Shown piece after piece: positions 1-8,256 of a DNA stretch of 49,014 nt. The position numbers and the translations under genes were made by a program. The stretch covers positions 1 through 49,014 of the forward strand of contig JAUVKF010000017.1 of the NCBI GenBank assembly GCA_030596395.1, read 5' to 3'. A model generated the notes under the pieces. It saw only the letters and a list, made by a program, of their open reading frames with translations, did not search any database and was not told where the DNA came from. The first letter of the stretch is position 1; every line of letters begins with the position of its first letter. The DNA is from Chlorobiota bacterium (GTDB lineage Bacteria > Bacteroidota > Bacteroidia > Bacteroidales > F082).

Positions 1-1784
1 ATACCATCCTTCATGGTTCAAACGAAACCATTGAAGTCAAAAAAGAATACCTTGGAATTACTTCCTCTTATTCCTTATCATTTGAAGGGGTGATCAATTA
101 TATCAGCAATTACAACAGAGAAAATGCCTCTCAATCCTCACGACGCTGGGCACATAGTTTTATGAATAGTCATGAGTGCAATGTATGCCATGGTGATCGT
201 TTGAAAAAAGAATCGCTCCATTTTAAACTTGCCGGTAATAGTATAGCTGAACTGGCAAGAATGGACCTGTCGAATTTTAAGACGTGGCTTGATGATGTTG
301 AGGATAAAATGAATGATACCCAACGCAAGATCGGACGGGAAATAATCAGGGAGATAAAGGAAAGACTAAATTTTCTGCTGGAAGTAGGAATTGATTACCT
401 GAACCTGAACAGGCCATCGAAAAGCTTGTCGGGTGGTGAATCGCAGCGTATCAGGCTGGCAACTCAAATTGGTTCGCAACTCACAGGTGTTTTGTACGTT
501 CTTGATGAACCCAGTATAGGCCTCCATCAAAGGGATAACCACAAACTGATCCATGCTTTAAAAGACCTTCGTGATATCGGCAATTCAATAATGGTTGTTG
601 AACACGATAAAGATACTATTCTGGCTGCTGACCATGTGGTGGATATTGGCCCCGGTGCCGGCCGTCATGGTGGTGAAATTGTTGCCGAAGGAACACCTGA
701 AATGATCAGTAACGCAAATACTGAAACCGGAAATTACCTCAGCGGCAAAAAGAAGATACATATCCCTGAAAAACGAAGAAATGGAAATGGTGATTTCCTT
801 GAAATAAAGGGTGCCACCGGTAACAACCTGAAAAATATTGATGTAAAATTTCCGCTTGGTAAACTGATATGTGTTACCGGCGTATCGGGCAGTGGAAAAT
901 CTACGCTCGTTAACGAAACGCTTTACCCGGTTTTAAACAATCATTTTTTTCATTCGAAACGAGAATCATTAGCCTATGATTCGATAGAAGGAATAGGCCA
1001 TCTGGATAAAGTTATTGATATTGATCAGTCGCCTATTGGACGCACACCACGATCAAACCCAGCTACTTACACAAAAGTATTTGACGAGATCAGGAAACTG
1101 TTCGGCATATTACCCGAGTCGAAAATAAGGGGGTACAAACCCGGACGGTTCTCATTTAACGTAAAAGGTGGCCGCTGCGAAAAATGCAAAGGGGCCGGCG
1201 TCCAAACCATCGAAATGAACTTCCTGCCCGATGTATATGTAATTTGCGATGATTGTCAGGGTAAACGGTATAATCGCGAAACCCTCGAAGTTCGATTTAA
1301 AGGCAAATCAATTAATGATGTACTTAACCTTACCATCAATCAGGCCGTTGAATTTTTCGAAAATATTCCTGCCATCGTCCAAAAATTAAAAATGTTACAG
1401 GATGTTGGACTAGGTTATATTACACTCGGACAGTCTTCTACAACCATCTCAGGTGGCGAAGCACAACGAGTGAAACTGGCAACCGAGCTTTCGAAAAAAG
1501 ACACCGGCAAAACCCTTTATATACTCGATGAACCCACAACCGGGCTTCATTTTGAAGATGTAAATGTGCTGCTAGGCGTTTTAAATAAGCTGGTTGACAA
1601 AGGAAATACGGTAATTGTTATTGAACACAATATGGAGGTGATCAAAGTAGCCGACTATGTAATTGACCTTGGCCCTGAAGGTGGCGACAGGGGGGGGATG
1701 CTGGTTGCCGAAGGAACACCTGAAGAATTGATAAAAAATAAAAACAGCCACACTGCAACTTATCTTAAAATGGAATTAACATGA
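1..1784 (+). CDS. uvrA: Excinuclease ABC subunit A (5'-truncated by window edge)
   Basis: UvrA is the DNA-damage-recognising ATPase of nucleotide excision repair; it loads UvrB at lesions. The reading frame is open from base 3 without a start, so roughly the first third of the usual ~940-residue protein lies outside the window. Visible in order: a CxxC zinc site ([12 protein letters not shown], near 180-210), the first ABC signature [11 protein letters not shown] (about 430) with the Walker [14 protein letters not shown], the second Walker [10 protein letters not shown] (about 880-905), the C-terminal zinc finger CEKCKGAG...CDDCQGKR (about 1177-1265), and the second signature [11 protein letters not shown] with [11 protein letters not shown]. 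All catalytic motifs of the visible part are intact. The stop overlaps the start of the LOG-family gene by 4 bases, which implies translational coupling. Confidence 0.97.
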   Translation, partial: TILHGSNETIEVKKEYLGITSSYSLSFEGVINYISNYNRENASQSSRRWAHSFMNSHECNVCHGDRLKKESLHFKLAGNSIAELARMDLSNFKTWLDDVEDKMNDTQRKIGREIIREIKERLNFLLEVGIDYLNLNRPSKSLSGGESQRIRLATQIGSQLTGVLYVLDEPSIGLHQRDNHKLIHALKDLRDIGNSIMVVEHDKDTILAADHVVDIGPGAGRHGGEIVAEGTPEMISNANTETGNYLSGKKKIHIPEKRRNGNGDFLEIKGATGNNLKNIDVKFPLGKLICVTGVSGSGKSTLVNETLYPVLNNHFFHSKRESLAYDSIEGIGHLDKVIDIDQSPIGRTPRSNPATYTKVFDEIRKLFGILPESKIRGYKPGRFSFNVKGGRCEKCKGAGVQTIEMNFLPDVYVICDDCQGKRYNRETLEVRFKGKSINDVLNLTINQAVEFFENIPAIVQKLKMLQDVGLGYITLGQSSTTISGGEAQRVKLATELSKKDTGKTLYILDEPTTGLHFEDVNVLLGVLNKLVDKGNTVIVIEHNMEVIKVADYVIDLGPEGGDRGGMLVAEGTPEELIKNKNSHTATYLKMELT

Positions 1785-2494
1785 TGAATCACGATGAAAT
1801 AAAAAGGCTGAAAAAAGAATTCAGGGCTAAAACATGGTTACAAACAAAAGCACACGATTCATGGTCGGTTTTTAAGATTATGGCCGAAATTGTTGATGGA
1901 TATGAAGAACTGGCAAGGATCGGCCCCTGTGTAGCTGTATTTGGTTCTGCGCGTTCAAAACCAGGTGAACGTAGTTATCAACTTGCCGAAGAAACTGCAT
2001 ACCAGTTAACAAAGAAAGGATTTGGTATTATTACCGGTGGTGGCCCCGGAGCCATGGAAGCCGCCAACAAAGGTGCACATAATGCAGGTGGTATCTCGGT
2101 AGGATTGAATATTAACCTTCCTCACGAACAATATGCAAACCCTTACATCGATCCGGATAAATTGCTCGACTTCGATTATTTCTTTACGCGTAAGCTTATG
2201 TTTATGAGGTATTCGCAGGGTTATATCGTTTTGCCGGGTGGGTTTGGTACGATGGATGAACTATTCGAGGCCATCACGCTCATTCAGACTAACAAACTGG
2301 TCCAATTTCCGGTTGTATTGATTGACAAAAAATATTGGAAGGGCCTGATCGACTGGATCAAGGAGCGGATGCTTGAAGAAGGAATGATAAGTGATGATGA
2401 GCTTGATATTTTTAACCTTGTTGACAGTGTTGAAGAAGCCGTTGAGGTAATTGATGACTTTTATAAGAAATATGACCTCAAGCCGAATTTCTAA
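1781..2494 (+). CDS. LOG-family (TIGR00730) Rossmann-fold protein, nucleotide 5'-monophosphate phosphoribohydrolase-like
   Basis: A 237-residue cytosolic protein with the two LOG hallmarks: GGGPGAMEA at residues 86-94 and PGGFGTMDE at 152-160. These form the nucleotide-binding and catalytic pocket. Characterised family members hydrolyse (cytokinin) nucleoside 5'-monophosphates to base plus ribose 5-phosphate. For this bacterial member only a general nucleotide N-glycosidase role can be inferred. The N-terminal ~45 residues are longer than in the minimal LOG enzymes. The ATG overlaps the uvrA stop (ATGATGA...), so it probably shares the uvrA transcript. Its last 129 bases are repeated 555 bases downstream with only synonymous changes (see the 2921-3049 entry). 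Confidence 0.88.
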   Translation: MMNHDEIKRLKKEFRAKTWLQTKAHDSWSVFKIMAEIVDGYEELARIGPCVAVFGSARSKPGERSYQLAEETAYQLTKKGFGIITGGGPGAMEAANKGAHNAGGISVGLNINLPHEQYANPYIDPDKLLDFDYFFTRKLMFMRYSQGYIVLPGGFGTMDELFEAITLIQTNKLVQFPVVLIDKKYWKGLIDWIKERMLEEGMISDDELDIFNLVDSVEEAVEVIDDFYKKYDLKPNF

Positions 2495-2515
2495 TCTATT
2501 TCGTTCGTAGTGTAC

Positions 2516-2540
2516 TAGCGCGCGGATTTTCCGCGTGCTA
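2516..2540 (+). terminator. GC-rich hairpin after the LOG gene, possible terminator
   Basis: A 10-bp stem (TAGCGCGCGG / CCGCGTGCTA, one mismatch) with a 5-base ATTTT loop lies 21 bases after the stop codon. It has no U tract, so termination is uncertain. A shortened version of the same motif follows the duplicated LOG tail (near 3071-3085). A related form follows glnN (43795-43819), so this is probably a small interspersed palindrome that may double as a terminator. Confidence 0.45.
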
Positions 2541-2565
2541 AATAAACTGATCTGTGTAAGCGCAT

Positions 2566-2750
2566 CTGGCGCAAGTCTGAAGCGTGGATGTGTGCGTAGG
2601 GACTTGTGCCATTATTCAATCAATTCAACGTTAACGATTCCTTGCTCGCCGATTTTTCCGGCTCATAGTCCAAATATTATAATTTTTGAACTGGGATTTG
2701 TATCAGGCACAAGTCCCCACACTTTGGGCTGCGCTTCAGACTTGCGCCAG
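2566..2750. repeat. Inverted-repeat (MITE-like) element, copy 1
   Basis: A 185-bp element bounded by a perfect 19-bp inverted repeat (CTGGCGCAAGTCTGAAGCG at 2566-2584 and its complement at 2732-2750). A second, nested inverted repeat is GGGACTTGTGCC (about 2599) against GGCACAAGTCCCC (about 2705). The core is non-coding; short frames across it are repeat artefacts. The 164-bp block 2593-2756 recurs at 2757-2920 and 3116-3279. No transposase is present, so it is either a non-autonomous element or a structured intergenic repeat. Confidence 0.75.
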
Positions 2751-2756
2751 TTGGGG

Positions 2757-2914
2757 TGCGTAGGGACTTGTGCCATTATTCAATCAATTCAACGTTAACG
2801 ATTCCTTGCTCGCCGATTTTTCCGGCTCGTAGTCCAAATATTATAATTTTTGAACTGGGATTTGTATCAGGCACAAGTCCCCACGCTTTGGGCTGCGCTT
2901 CAGACTTGCGCCAG
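2757..2914. repeat. Inverted-repeat element, copy 2 (left arm missing)
   Basis: It begins directly where the copy 1 block ends and matches it almost base for base for 164 bp. It lacks the outer left arm (CTGGCGCAAG...) but keeps the right arm at 2896-2914. The headless tandem arrangement points to recombination between element copies rather than a separate insertion. Confidence 0.7.
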
Positions 2915-2920
2915 TTGGGG

Positions 2921-3049
2921 CGGATGCTTGAAGAAGGAATGATAAGCGATGATGAGCTTGATATTTTTAACCTTGTTGACAGTGTTGAGGAAGCTGTTGA
3001 GGTAATTGATGACTTTTATAAGAAATACGACCTGAAGCCGAATTTCTAA
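2921..3049 (+). pseudogene. Duplicated 3' tail of the LOG-family gene
   Basis: These 129 bases match bases 2366-2494, the last 42 codons and stop of the LOG gene. There are five differences, all at third codon positions and all synonymous (Ser, Glu, Ala, Tyr, Leu codons). The encoded peptide, starting [13 protein letters not shown] and ending DLKPNF, is identical. No start or upstream coding part is attached; the 5' neighbour is repeat DNA. The downstream flank (stop, TCTATTTCGTTCGTA, hairpin remnant, element copy 3) is duplicated too. The remnant cannot encode a working enzyme, but its substitution pattern is that of a gene that had been under selection. Confidence 0.85.
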
Positions 3050-3088
3050 TCTATTTCGTTCGTAATATACTAGCGCGCGGATTTGCAT

Positions 3089-3273
3089 CTGGCGCAAGTC
3101 TGAAGCGTGGATTTGCGCGTAGGGACTTGTGCCATTATTCAATCAATTCAACGTTAACGATTCCTTGCTCGCCGATTTTTCCGGCTCATAGTCCAGTTAT
3201 TATAGCTTTTAAACCGGGATTTGTATCAGGCACACGTCCCCCCGCTTTGAGCTGCGCTTCAGACTTGCGCCAG
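3089..3273. repeat. Inverted-repeat element, copy 3
   Basis: A full-length 185-bp copy with both perfect 19-bp arms (3089-3107 and 3255-3273). The internal part has a few substitutions relative to copies 1 and 2, for example CCCGCTTTGAG instead of CACACTTTGGG. It follows the duplicated LOG tail just as copy 1 follows the real LOG gene. Confidence 0.75.
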
Positions 3274-3289
3274 TTGGGGTTTCATAATC

Positions 3290-3321
3290 AACCCGCCGGG
3301 TGCAAGGCCACCCGGCGGGTT
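3290..3321. terminator. Perfect 13-bp GC hairpin between repeat nest and CCA enzyme gene
   Basis: AACCCGCCGGGTG, a 6-base loop CAAGGC, and the perfect complement, followed by ATTTGT. The stem is strong and the T-rich tail weak. It most likely ends transcription coming from the uvrA/LOG side before the promoter at 3323-3350. Confidence 0.55.
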
Positions 3322-3322
3322 A

Positions 3323-3350
3323 TTTGTAATCACATTGTTTAGTACTTTTG
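3323..3350 (+). promoter_or_regulatory. Bacteroidota-type promoter for the CCA enzyme gene
   Basis: A -7 box TACTTTTG at 3343-3350 matches TAnnTTTG. A TTTG at 3323-3326 can serve as the -33 element (16 bases between). The -7 box lies 5 bases before the ATG at 3356, so the transcript has almost no leader. This places the true start at 3356 rather than an upstream in-frame codon at 3335. Confidence 0.6.
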
Positions 3351-3355
3351 CACTC

Positions 3356-4804
3356 ATGCAAAATTTGGCTGACAAACTGAATAGCGAGGTTTTCAAAACC
3401 ATCGCTCATGTAGCAAGGGAGATAAACCAGAAAACCTTTGTTATCGGTGGTTTTGTCAGGGATTTATTGCTGGAAAGACCGTCAAAAGATGTTGATTTTG
3501 TAGTGCTTGGAAGCGGAATTGTTTTTGCTAAAAAAGTGGCTTCTGCCTTTGGATCAAATACCCATGCAAAGTACTTCAAGAATTTTGGAACTGCACTGGT
3601 CAGATATAATGAGTGGGACCTGGAGTTTGTTGGGGCGCGTAAAGAATCATACCGAAAAAACTCACGGAAGCCAATCGTTGAAGATGGTTCATTGTCTGAC
3701 GATCAGCGACGCAGGGATTTCACCATCAATGCGTTATCAATCAGCCTGCAAGCTAAAGATTTCGGGCAGCTTTTTGATCCATTCAATGGATTGGAAGATA
3801 TTAAAAACAAATTGATACGCACGCCACTTGATCCGGATATTACCTTTTCGGATGACCCCTTAAGAATGATGCGTGCCATCCGCTTTGCAACCCAACTTGG
3901 CTTCTCAATCGAGCTGAATACTTACAAGGCTATCAGCCGCAATAAAAACCGTATTCAGATTGTTTCGCGTGAACGTGTGTTGGATGAACTGAATAAGATC
4001 ATCCTTGCTCCCAAACCCTCCCTCGGTTTTAAAATACTGGATGAAACCGGTTTGCTGAAAATTATATTCCCAAAATTTGTTGAATTGAAGGGTGTTGAGA
4101 AGGTTGGCAAACAAGCACATAAAGATAACTTTTACCACACCTTGCAGGTTTTGGATAACCTTGCAGAAAAAACAGACAGCCTATATTTACGATGGGCAGC
4201 CATCCTTCATGATATTGCCAAACCGGTCACTAAACGTTTCGAGCAGGGGATAGGCTGGACTTTTCACGCCCACGAGTTTATCGGTGCCAAAATGGTTCCC
4301 GGGGTATTCAAATCCCTCAAATTGCCGATGAACGAGAAAATGCGGTATGTTCAGAAACTGGTCTTGTTGCACCTCAGACCGATTGTACTTGCCCAGGAAA
4401 TTATAACTGATTCGGCATTGCGCAGGTTATTGTTCGAAGCCGGTGATGACATTGACTACCTGATGTTGCTATGCGAGGCGGATATCACTTCTAAGAACGA
4501 TGTAAAAGTAAGGCAATACCTGAAGAATTTTGAAACGGTAAGGGAAAAACTAAAGGAAGTAGAGGAAAAGGACCGGTTAAGGAACTGGCAACCACCAATA
4601 AGCGGCGAGATGATCATGGAAACATTCGGGCTAAAACCCTCAAAAAAAGTCGGGGTGATAAAAACAACAATCCGTGAGGCCATCCTCGATGGAATCATTA
4701 AAAATGATTTTGATGAAGCCTATGCATTTATGATCGAAGAAGGTAAAAAACAGGGACTTAAACCAATTAAGAAACCAAAAAAGCCTGATACCAGAAAAAG
4801 TTGA
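3356..4804 (+). CDS. CCA-adding tRNA nucleotidyltransferase with HD domain
   Basis: It adds or repairs the 3' CCA of tRNAs; the tRNA-Lys gene in this window indeed lacks an encoded CCA. The protein has 482 residues from the chosen ATG. The class II nucleotidyltransferase head shows GGFVRD (31-36), the metal-binding DVD (45-47) and [10 protein letters not shown] (about 120-130). A central helical tRNA-binding part follows. The HD phosphohydrolase-type domain has AILHDIAKP (about 275-285), and the C-terminus is basic ([11 protein letters not shown]). The HD domain is usual in the bacterial CCA enzymes of this class. An in-frame start at 3335 is rejected because it precedes the -7 box. The stop overlaps the TTG start of miaA (TTGA), so the two tRNA-maturation genes form an operon. 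Confidence 0.92.
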   Translation: MQNLADKLNSEVFKTIAHVAREINQKTFVIGGFVRDLLLERPSKDVDFVVLGSGIVFAKKVASAFGSNTHAKYFKNFGTALVRYNEWDLEFVGARKESYRKNSRKPIVEDGSLSDDQRRRDFTINALSISLQAKDFGQLFDPFNGLEDIKNKLIRTPLDPDITFSDDPLRMMRAIRFATQLGFSIELNTYKAISRNKNRIQIVSRERVLDELNKIILAPKPSLGFKILDETGLLKIIFPKFVELKGVEKVGKQAHKDNFYHTLQVLDNLAEKTDSLYLRWAAILHDIAKPVTKRFEQGIGWTFHAHEFIGAKMVPGVFKSLKLPMNEKMRYVQKLVLLHLRPIVLAQEIITDSALRRLLFEAGDDIDYLMLLCEADITSKNDVKVRQYLKNFETVREKLKEVEEKDRLRNWQPPISGEMIMETFGLKPSKKVGVIKTTIREAILDGIIKNDFDEAYAFMIEEGKKQGLKPIKKPKKPDTRKS

Positions 4805-5715
4805 ACCAACACAAAAAAACATTAATTGTAGTACTGGGACCAACAGCTTCTGGTAAAACAGCGCTGTCCATTGAAATCGCAAAGTTTTTTAATACAGAAA
4901 TAATTTCGGCTGATTCCAGGCAATTTTATAAAGAAATTCCTATCGGAACGGCCGCGCCTGATTCAATCCAGCTTAACGAAATAAGGCATCATTTTGTTGG
5001 GCACCTCAGTATTAATGATCTTTACAATGTATCACGATTTGAAAGTGACGTTATCAGCTTGCTCAATTCAAAATTCAAATCACATGATGTTATGGTTATG
5101 ACCGGCGGTTCGGGCTTATATATTGACGCCGTATGTAGCGGTATTGATGAACTGCCCGATCCCGATGAAAAAATTCGTAATGGGCTACAGGAACTGTTTG
5201 AGCAACAAGGCTTATCTGCCCTCCATACAAAACTCGAACTGCTTGACCCTGAGTATTTCAATCAGGTTGACAAAAATAATCCAAAGCGATTGATCAGGGC
5301 GATTGAAATTTGTGAGCAAACCGGGAAAACCTATACCGAACTTCGAAAAAATGAATCGAGAAAACGTGACTTCAATATCATTAAGATCGGATTGGAAGTT
5401 CCCAGGCATGAATTGGTCGAAAGAATACATCAAAGAACAGACCAGATGTTTGCACAAGGCTTATTGCAGGAAGCTGAAAAAGTTTATCCTCTAAAACACC
5501 TGAATGCTTTAAATACAGTTGGATACAAAGAATTATTCAGTTATTTTGATGGCATCTGGGATATGGAATCTGCGATTGAAAAAATCAAAACCAATACCCG
5601 CCGCTTTGCAAAACGCCAGATGACCTGGTTCAGAAAAGACGCTGAAATAAATTGGTTTCCGATAGATAAAATATCGGAGATAATTGAATTTTTAGAGAAA
5701 AGGCTTGAAATTTAA
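4801..5715 (+). CDS. miaA: tRNA dimethylallyltransferase
   Basis: MiaA transfers a dimethylallyl group from DMAPP to N6 of A37 in tRNAs reading UNN codons. The protein has 304 residues, the normal length. Visible: the P-loop [10 protein letters not shown] (13-22), [17 protein letters not shown] after the second strand, [11 protein letters not shown], and the tRNA-binding tail [14 protein letters not shown]. The start is TTG, embedded in the stop of the CCA enzyme gene. No ATG lies before the P-loop, and the coupling explains the weak start. Confidence 0.95.
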   Translation: MNQHKKTLIVVLGPTASGKTALSIEIAKFFNTEIISADSRQFYKEIPIGTAAPDSIQLNEIRHHFVGHLSINDLYNVSRFESDVISLLNSKFKSHDVMVMTGGSGLYIDAVCSGIDELPDPDEKIRNGLQELFEQQGLSALHTKLELLDPEYFNQVDKNNPKRLIRAIEICEQTGKTYTELRKNESRKRDFNIIKIGLEVPRHELVERIHQRTDQMFAQGLLQEAEKVYPLKHLNALNTVGYKELFSYFDGIWDMESAIEKIKTNTRRFAKRQMTWFRKDAEINWFPIDKISEIIEFLEKRLEI

Positions 5716-5747
5716 TCCAGCCGCGGGGAACAGTAAATTGAACCGTT

Positions 5748-5780
5748 GACCCGCAAGGTCGCCGCAGGTCCTGGCGGGTC
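5748..5780. terminator. Hairpin between convergent miaA and BadF-like gene
   Basis: A GACCCGC / GCGGGTC stem with a 19-base loop that itself contains AGGTC-type complementarity. It sits between two converging genes and could serve either strand. The minus-strand side is not T-rich. Confidence 0.35.
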
Positions 5781-5796
5781 GAAAATTATCATCGTT

Positions 5797-6636
5797 TCAA
5801 TATCGGTGATATTCGATCAATCCTTCCATTGGTTCCTTATTAACTTTACCCATTTGGATGCCTCTGGTTTCCAAAACATCTTTTAGAATATCCTGAAAAT
5901 TAGCTGCAACCGAACCGGTAAAACAGGCGGGCAAAGTTTTAACGCCAGGGTATTTAAAAAGCTGAACATCAACAAAATCGTTAAATGACCTATAGATAAT
6001 CCCCCGGCAATAGTCATGATCAATATATTCGCGCAGGAATTTAGATTGCTGAGATAAAAACTGGTTTGGATTGGGTTCTTTATAGATTCGGTCTAAAACC
6101 GATGAGAAATTCAGGTTTACGGATTGATAAAATAAATCAGAAACTTCTTTATCAGCAATCCCTATTAAAATTTCTCTCACCAGCAACTTTCCAATGTATG
6201 TACCACCGCCTTCATCACCTAATAAATAACCAAGCGACGGCACATTATGAATGATGCTTTGTCCATCCCATAAGCATGAATTAGATCCGGTTCCCAAAAT
6301 GCAGGCTATGCCTTTTTCATTTCCCAACAGCGCCAGTGCAGCACCGTAGAGGTCGTGATGCGCTTCGATTTTGGCATTGATAAAAATTCTACCTAACGTA
6401 CTTCTGATTATCTCTGCATTGGCTTTGGATGAACAACCTGCTGCATAAAAAAATACCGATGAAATATCATGGTATGATACCTTCCCCTTAAATTCATTCA
6501 GCAAACTTTCGGTAAATTCACTGGCTTTGTAGTAATAAGGATTGAAGCCTTTTGAATATATCTCCAACTCAACTATACCTTTGTTGAGCAATACCCAGTG
6601 GGTTTTTGTAGCACCGCTGTCAGCAATTAGTATCAT
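5797..6636 (-). CDS. BadF/BadG/BcrA/BcrD-type ATPase, N-acetylglucosamine-kinase-like
   Basis: A 279-residue ASKHA-fold protein. The phosphate-1 loop is DSGATKT (6-12), the phosphate-2 loop GTGSNSCLWDG (about 116-126), and LGDEGGGTYIGKLL is typical of eukaryotic-type GlcNAc kinases and BadF proteins. In Bacteroidota such proteins are thought to phosphorylate amino sugars from peptidoglycan or chitin turnover; the substrate here is inferred, not seen. The ATG overlaps the dgkA stop by 4 bases, so both are probably on one transcript with dgkA first. Confidence 0.85.
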   Translation of the reverse strand: MILIADSGATKTHWVLLNKGIVELEIYSKGFNPYYYKASEFTESLLNEFKGKVSYHDISSVFFYAAGCSSKANAEIIRSTLGRIFINAKIEAHHDLYGAALALLGNEKGIACILGTGSNSCLWDGQSIIHNVPSLGYLLGDEGGGTYIGKLLVREILIGIADKEVSDLFYQSVNLNFSSVLDRIYKEPNPNQFLSQQSKFLREYIDHDYCRGIIYRSFNDFVDVQLFKYPGVKTLPACFTGSVAANFQDILKDVLETRGIQMGKVNKEPMEGLIEYHRY

Positions 6637-7010
6637 AGCCAGTTAATTATTTTGGGGATGAAGATAATAAATCCGATTAACGCTGCTGCAAAGGCTAAAA
6701 CCAAAACGGCGCCTGCTGCCATATCTTTTATTAAACCGGCTGTTTTATTTTGCTCTGGATGAGCCACATCCACCAGTTTTTCAATGGCTGAGTTGAAAAT
6801 TTCAGCACTCATCACCACTCCAATTGTTAGAATAACTACAAGCCATTCAATCTTTGAAATTTGCAATACTATTCCAAGAACAATAACCACAACTGCAGCG
6901 AGAATATGAATTTTAAAGTTTGCTTCATGCTTAACCACCTGCCATATTCCCTTGAAAGCACAGGCAAAGCTCAATAATCTTTTTCTGAAATAATTCTCCT
7001 TTTTGGGCAT
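6633..7010 (-). CDS. dgkA: Diacylglycerol/undecaprenol kinase family membrane protein
   Basis: A 125-residue inner-membrane kinase of the DgkA family. It has a basic amphipathic N-terminus (KKENYFRKRLLSFACAFKG), three hydrophobic helices, and the signature AEIFNSAIEKLVD followed by KDMAAGAVLV. Gram-negative members recycle diacylglycerol to phosphatidate, while Gram-positive members phosphorylate undecaprenol. The small single-domain form with this motif does not settle which lipid is used here. A -7-like TAAATTTG lies upstream (7040 to 7033 on this strand). Confidence 0.92.
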   Translation of the reverse strand: MPKKENYFRKRLLSFACAFKGIWQVVKHEANFKIHILAAVVVIVLGIVLQISKIEWLVVILTIGVVMSAEIFNSAIEKLVDVAHPEQNKTAGLIKDMAAGAVLVLAFAAALIGFIIFIPKIINWL

Positions 7011-7147
7011 TGAAAGAAACAGTCAATTTCAACAAATTTATCAAATAAATTAACTTCTTCATTGACTTTAGAAATGACACATGTATAAATAGTATCATGT
7101 TAAAACGAGAATTAGAGACACTTGAAAGCAGAGAGGAGTGAGGTGAA

Positions 7148-7681
7148 CTAAAAAGTAGATGTGATGGTATAAACTATTGTTGTTGAATAAGTTTTAGCAG
7201 GCATGGTTACCGATATATCCCGCAACTGTAGTTGAACAGGAACATTCATTCGTGCCTGTGCACCCTGAAAAAATTGTTGATTTGCATTGGTAAGCTGCAT
7301 ATAACTGTTACCTCCTGATATGTAATTGCCGCCTCCATAGCCAGCTCCATTACCGGTTCTACGTATATATATTAATATATTTGGATCCCAGTCAATATCC
7401 AGTTTGGTAACTTCTACCTGCCAGCTGTAATTAATAAAATAATTCCACCAAAAACCTAACCATCCACCATTTAGGTATATGCTTGCAGAAATCTGGTTTG
7501 CCGCACTCGCGTATGTGCCTGAAAAATCGTTTCCTGCCTCAATAATATCGTTTGCAGGTATAATGTAATTCCAGTTCCCGGTCACATCAAAATTCAATTG
7601 CTGGCCTGTCAGTAATTGATTAGCCAAAACAAATATCAATATGTAAAAAAGTTTTTTAATCGCTATAAAATTAGTTATCAA
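7148..7681 (-). CDS. Secreted protein D, last gene of the chaperone/usher-like locus (minor or tip subunit candidate)
   Basis: A 177-residue protein with a signal peptide (AIKKLFYILIFVLANQLLTGQ) and no family I recognise. The mature part is rich in Asn, Gly, Tyr and Trp (for example GGWLGFWWNYFINYSWQ) and looks all-beta. Its last strand, RDISVTMPAKTYSTTIVYTI, alternates hydrophobic residues and ends close to an aromatic. Pilin and spore-coat-U-type subunits have the same pattern, used for chaperone binding. It starts with TTG inside the end of gene C (11-base overlap), so it is translated from the same message. It is not an obvious paralogue of A, B and C, so a minor, tip or anchor subunit is the best guess. 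Confidence 0.7.
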   Translation of the reverse strand: MITNFIAIKKLFYILIFVLANQLLTGQQLNFDVTGNWNYIIPANDIIEAGNDFSGTYASAANQISASIYLNGGWLGFWWNYFINYSWQVEVTKLDIDWDPNILIYIRRTGNGAGYGGGNYISGGNSYMQLTNANQQFFQGAQARMNVPVQLQLRDISVTMPAKTYSTTIVYTITSTF

Positions 7682-8222
7682 TTAAAGTAAACAATATTTC
7701 AAGAGAAGTAGATTGATCAGCATCCAAAACATCATAATCGGTGATACCTAATGTATAAGTAATCTGATGTCCATTATTCGACCCGTTTCCGGTATAACTT
7801 CCTCCAATATTATCAATACAGGTTTGCGGTGCTGTGGAAAGGGTAACAGATCCTGCGCTAATTCCAAAAGCACCTTCACCACCGCCAGAATAAGCAGATA
7901 CATCCATTAATAATTCAACACCATCAGGAACGGTGCCATTATTTATTTGAACTTCGATTGACCTGCTGGCGACCAAAGGACTTAAGGAATTGGTATAATT
8001 AATCCATTTTGAATTAGTGCTTCCACCAGATGAAACAATAGGCATTCCTGCTTCAGATGGAATACTAAAACTTAAATTTAAGGCCGTATTATCAGGTTCA
8101 ATATCCAGGAGAGCTATTTCAGGTATCGTCAAACCCAATGAATGTTCCCTGATGAGCACAGTCTGGCTATATAGAACGGTCACGCTTAACAGACCACAAA
8201 ATATTAAAAGTGCTCGTACCAT
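7671..8222 (-). CDS. Small secreted subunit C, paralogue of A and B
   Basis: A 183-residue protein with an N-terminal signal (MVRALLIFCGLLSVTVLYSQ). It shares a common plan with the proteins at 11993 and 12823. After the signal comes SLGLTIPEIALLDIEPD; in the middle SEAGMPI and SKWINYTNS (compare ALWLNYSS); then VPDGVELLM, a single Cys before IGGSYTGNGSNNGHQITYTL, YDVLDA, and a C-terminal strand ending TLIDN. The conserved alternating C-terminal strand and the all-beta composition suit a fibre subunit that needs a chaperone to complete its fold. The gene starts 34 bases after the usher-like gene and overlaps gene D. Confidence 0.78.
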   Translation of the reverse strand: MVRALLIFCGLLSVTVLYSQTVLIREHSLGLTIPEIALLDIEPDNTALNLSFSIPSEAGMPIVSSGGSTNSKWINYTNSLSPLVASRSIEVQINNGTVPDGVELLMDVSAYSGGGEGAFGISAGSVTLSTAPQTCIDNIGGSYTGNGSNNGHQITYTLGITDYDVLDADQSTSLEILFTLIDN

Positions 8223-8256
8223 TTATTTTGATTAACCTTCTTAATTAGCAACAAAT

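Noticed and set aside
2535-3142. Several 70-97 codon open frames on both strands in the repeat nest
   Set aside because: They are translations of the 164-bp repeat and repeat each other. They have no signal, domain or start context; only the LOG-tail part corresponds to real coding sequence.
3335-3355. Upstream in-frame start for the CCA enzyme gene
   Set aside because: It lies before the -7 box TACTTTTG, so it would not be on the mRNA, and the extra residues are outside the family homology.
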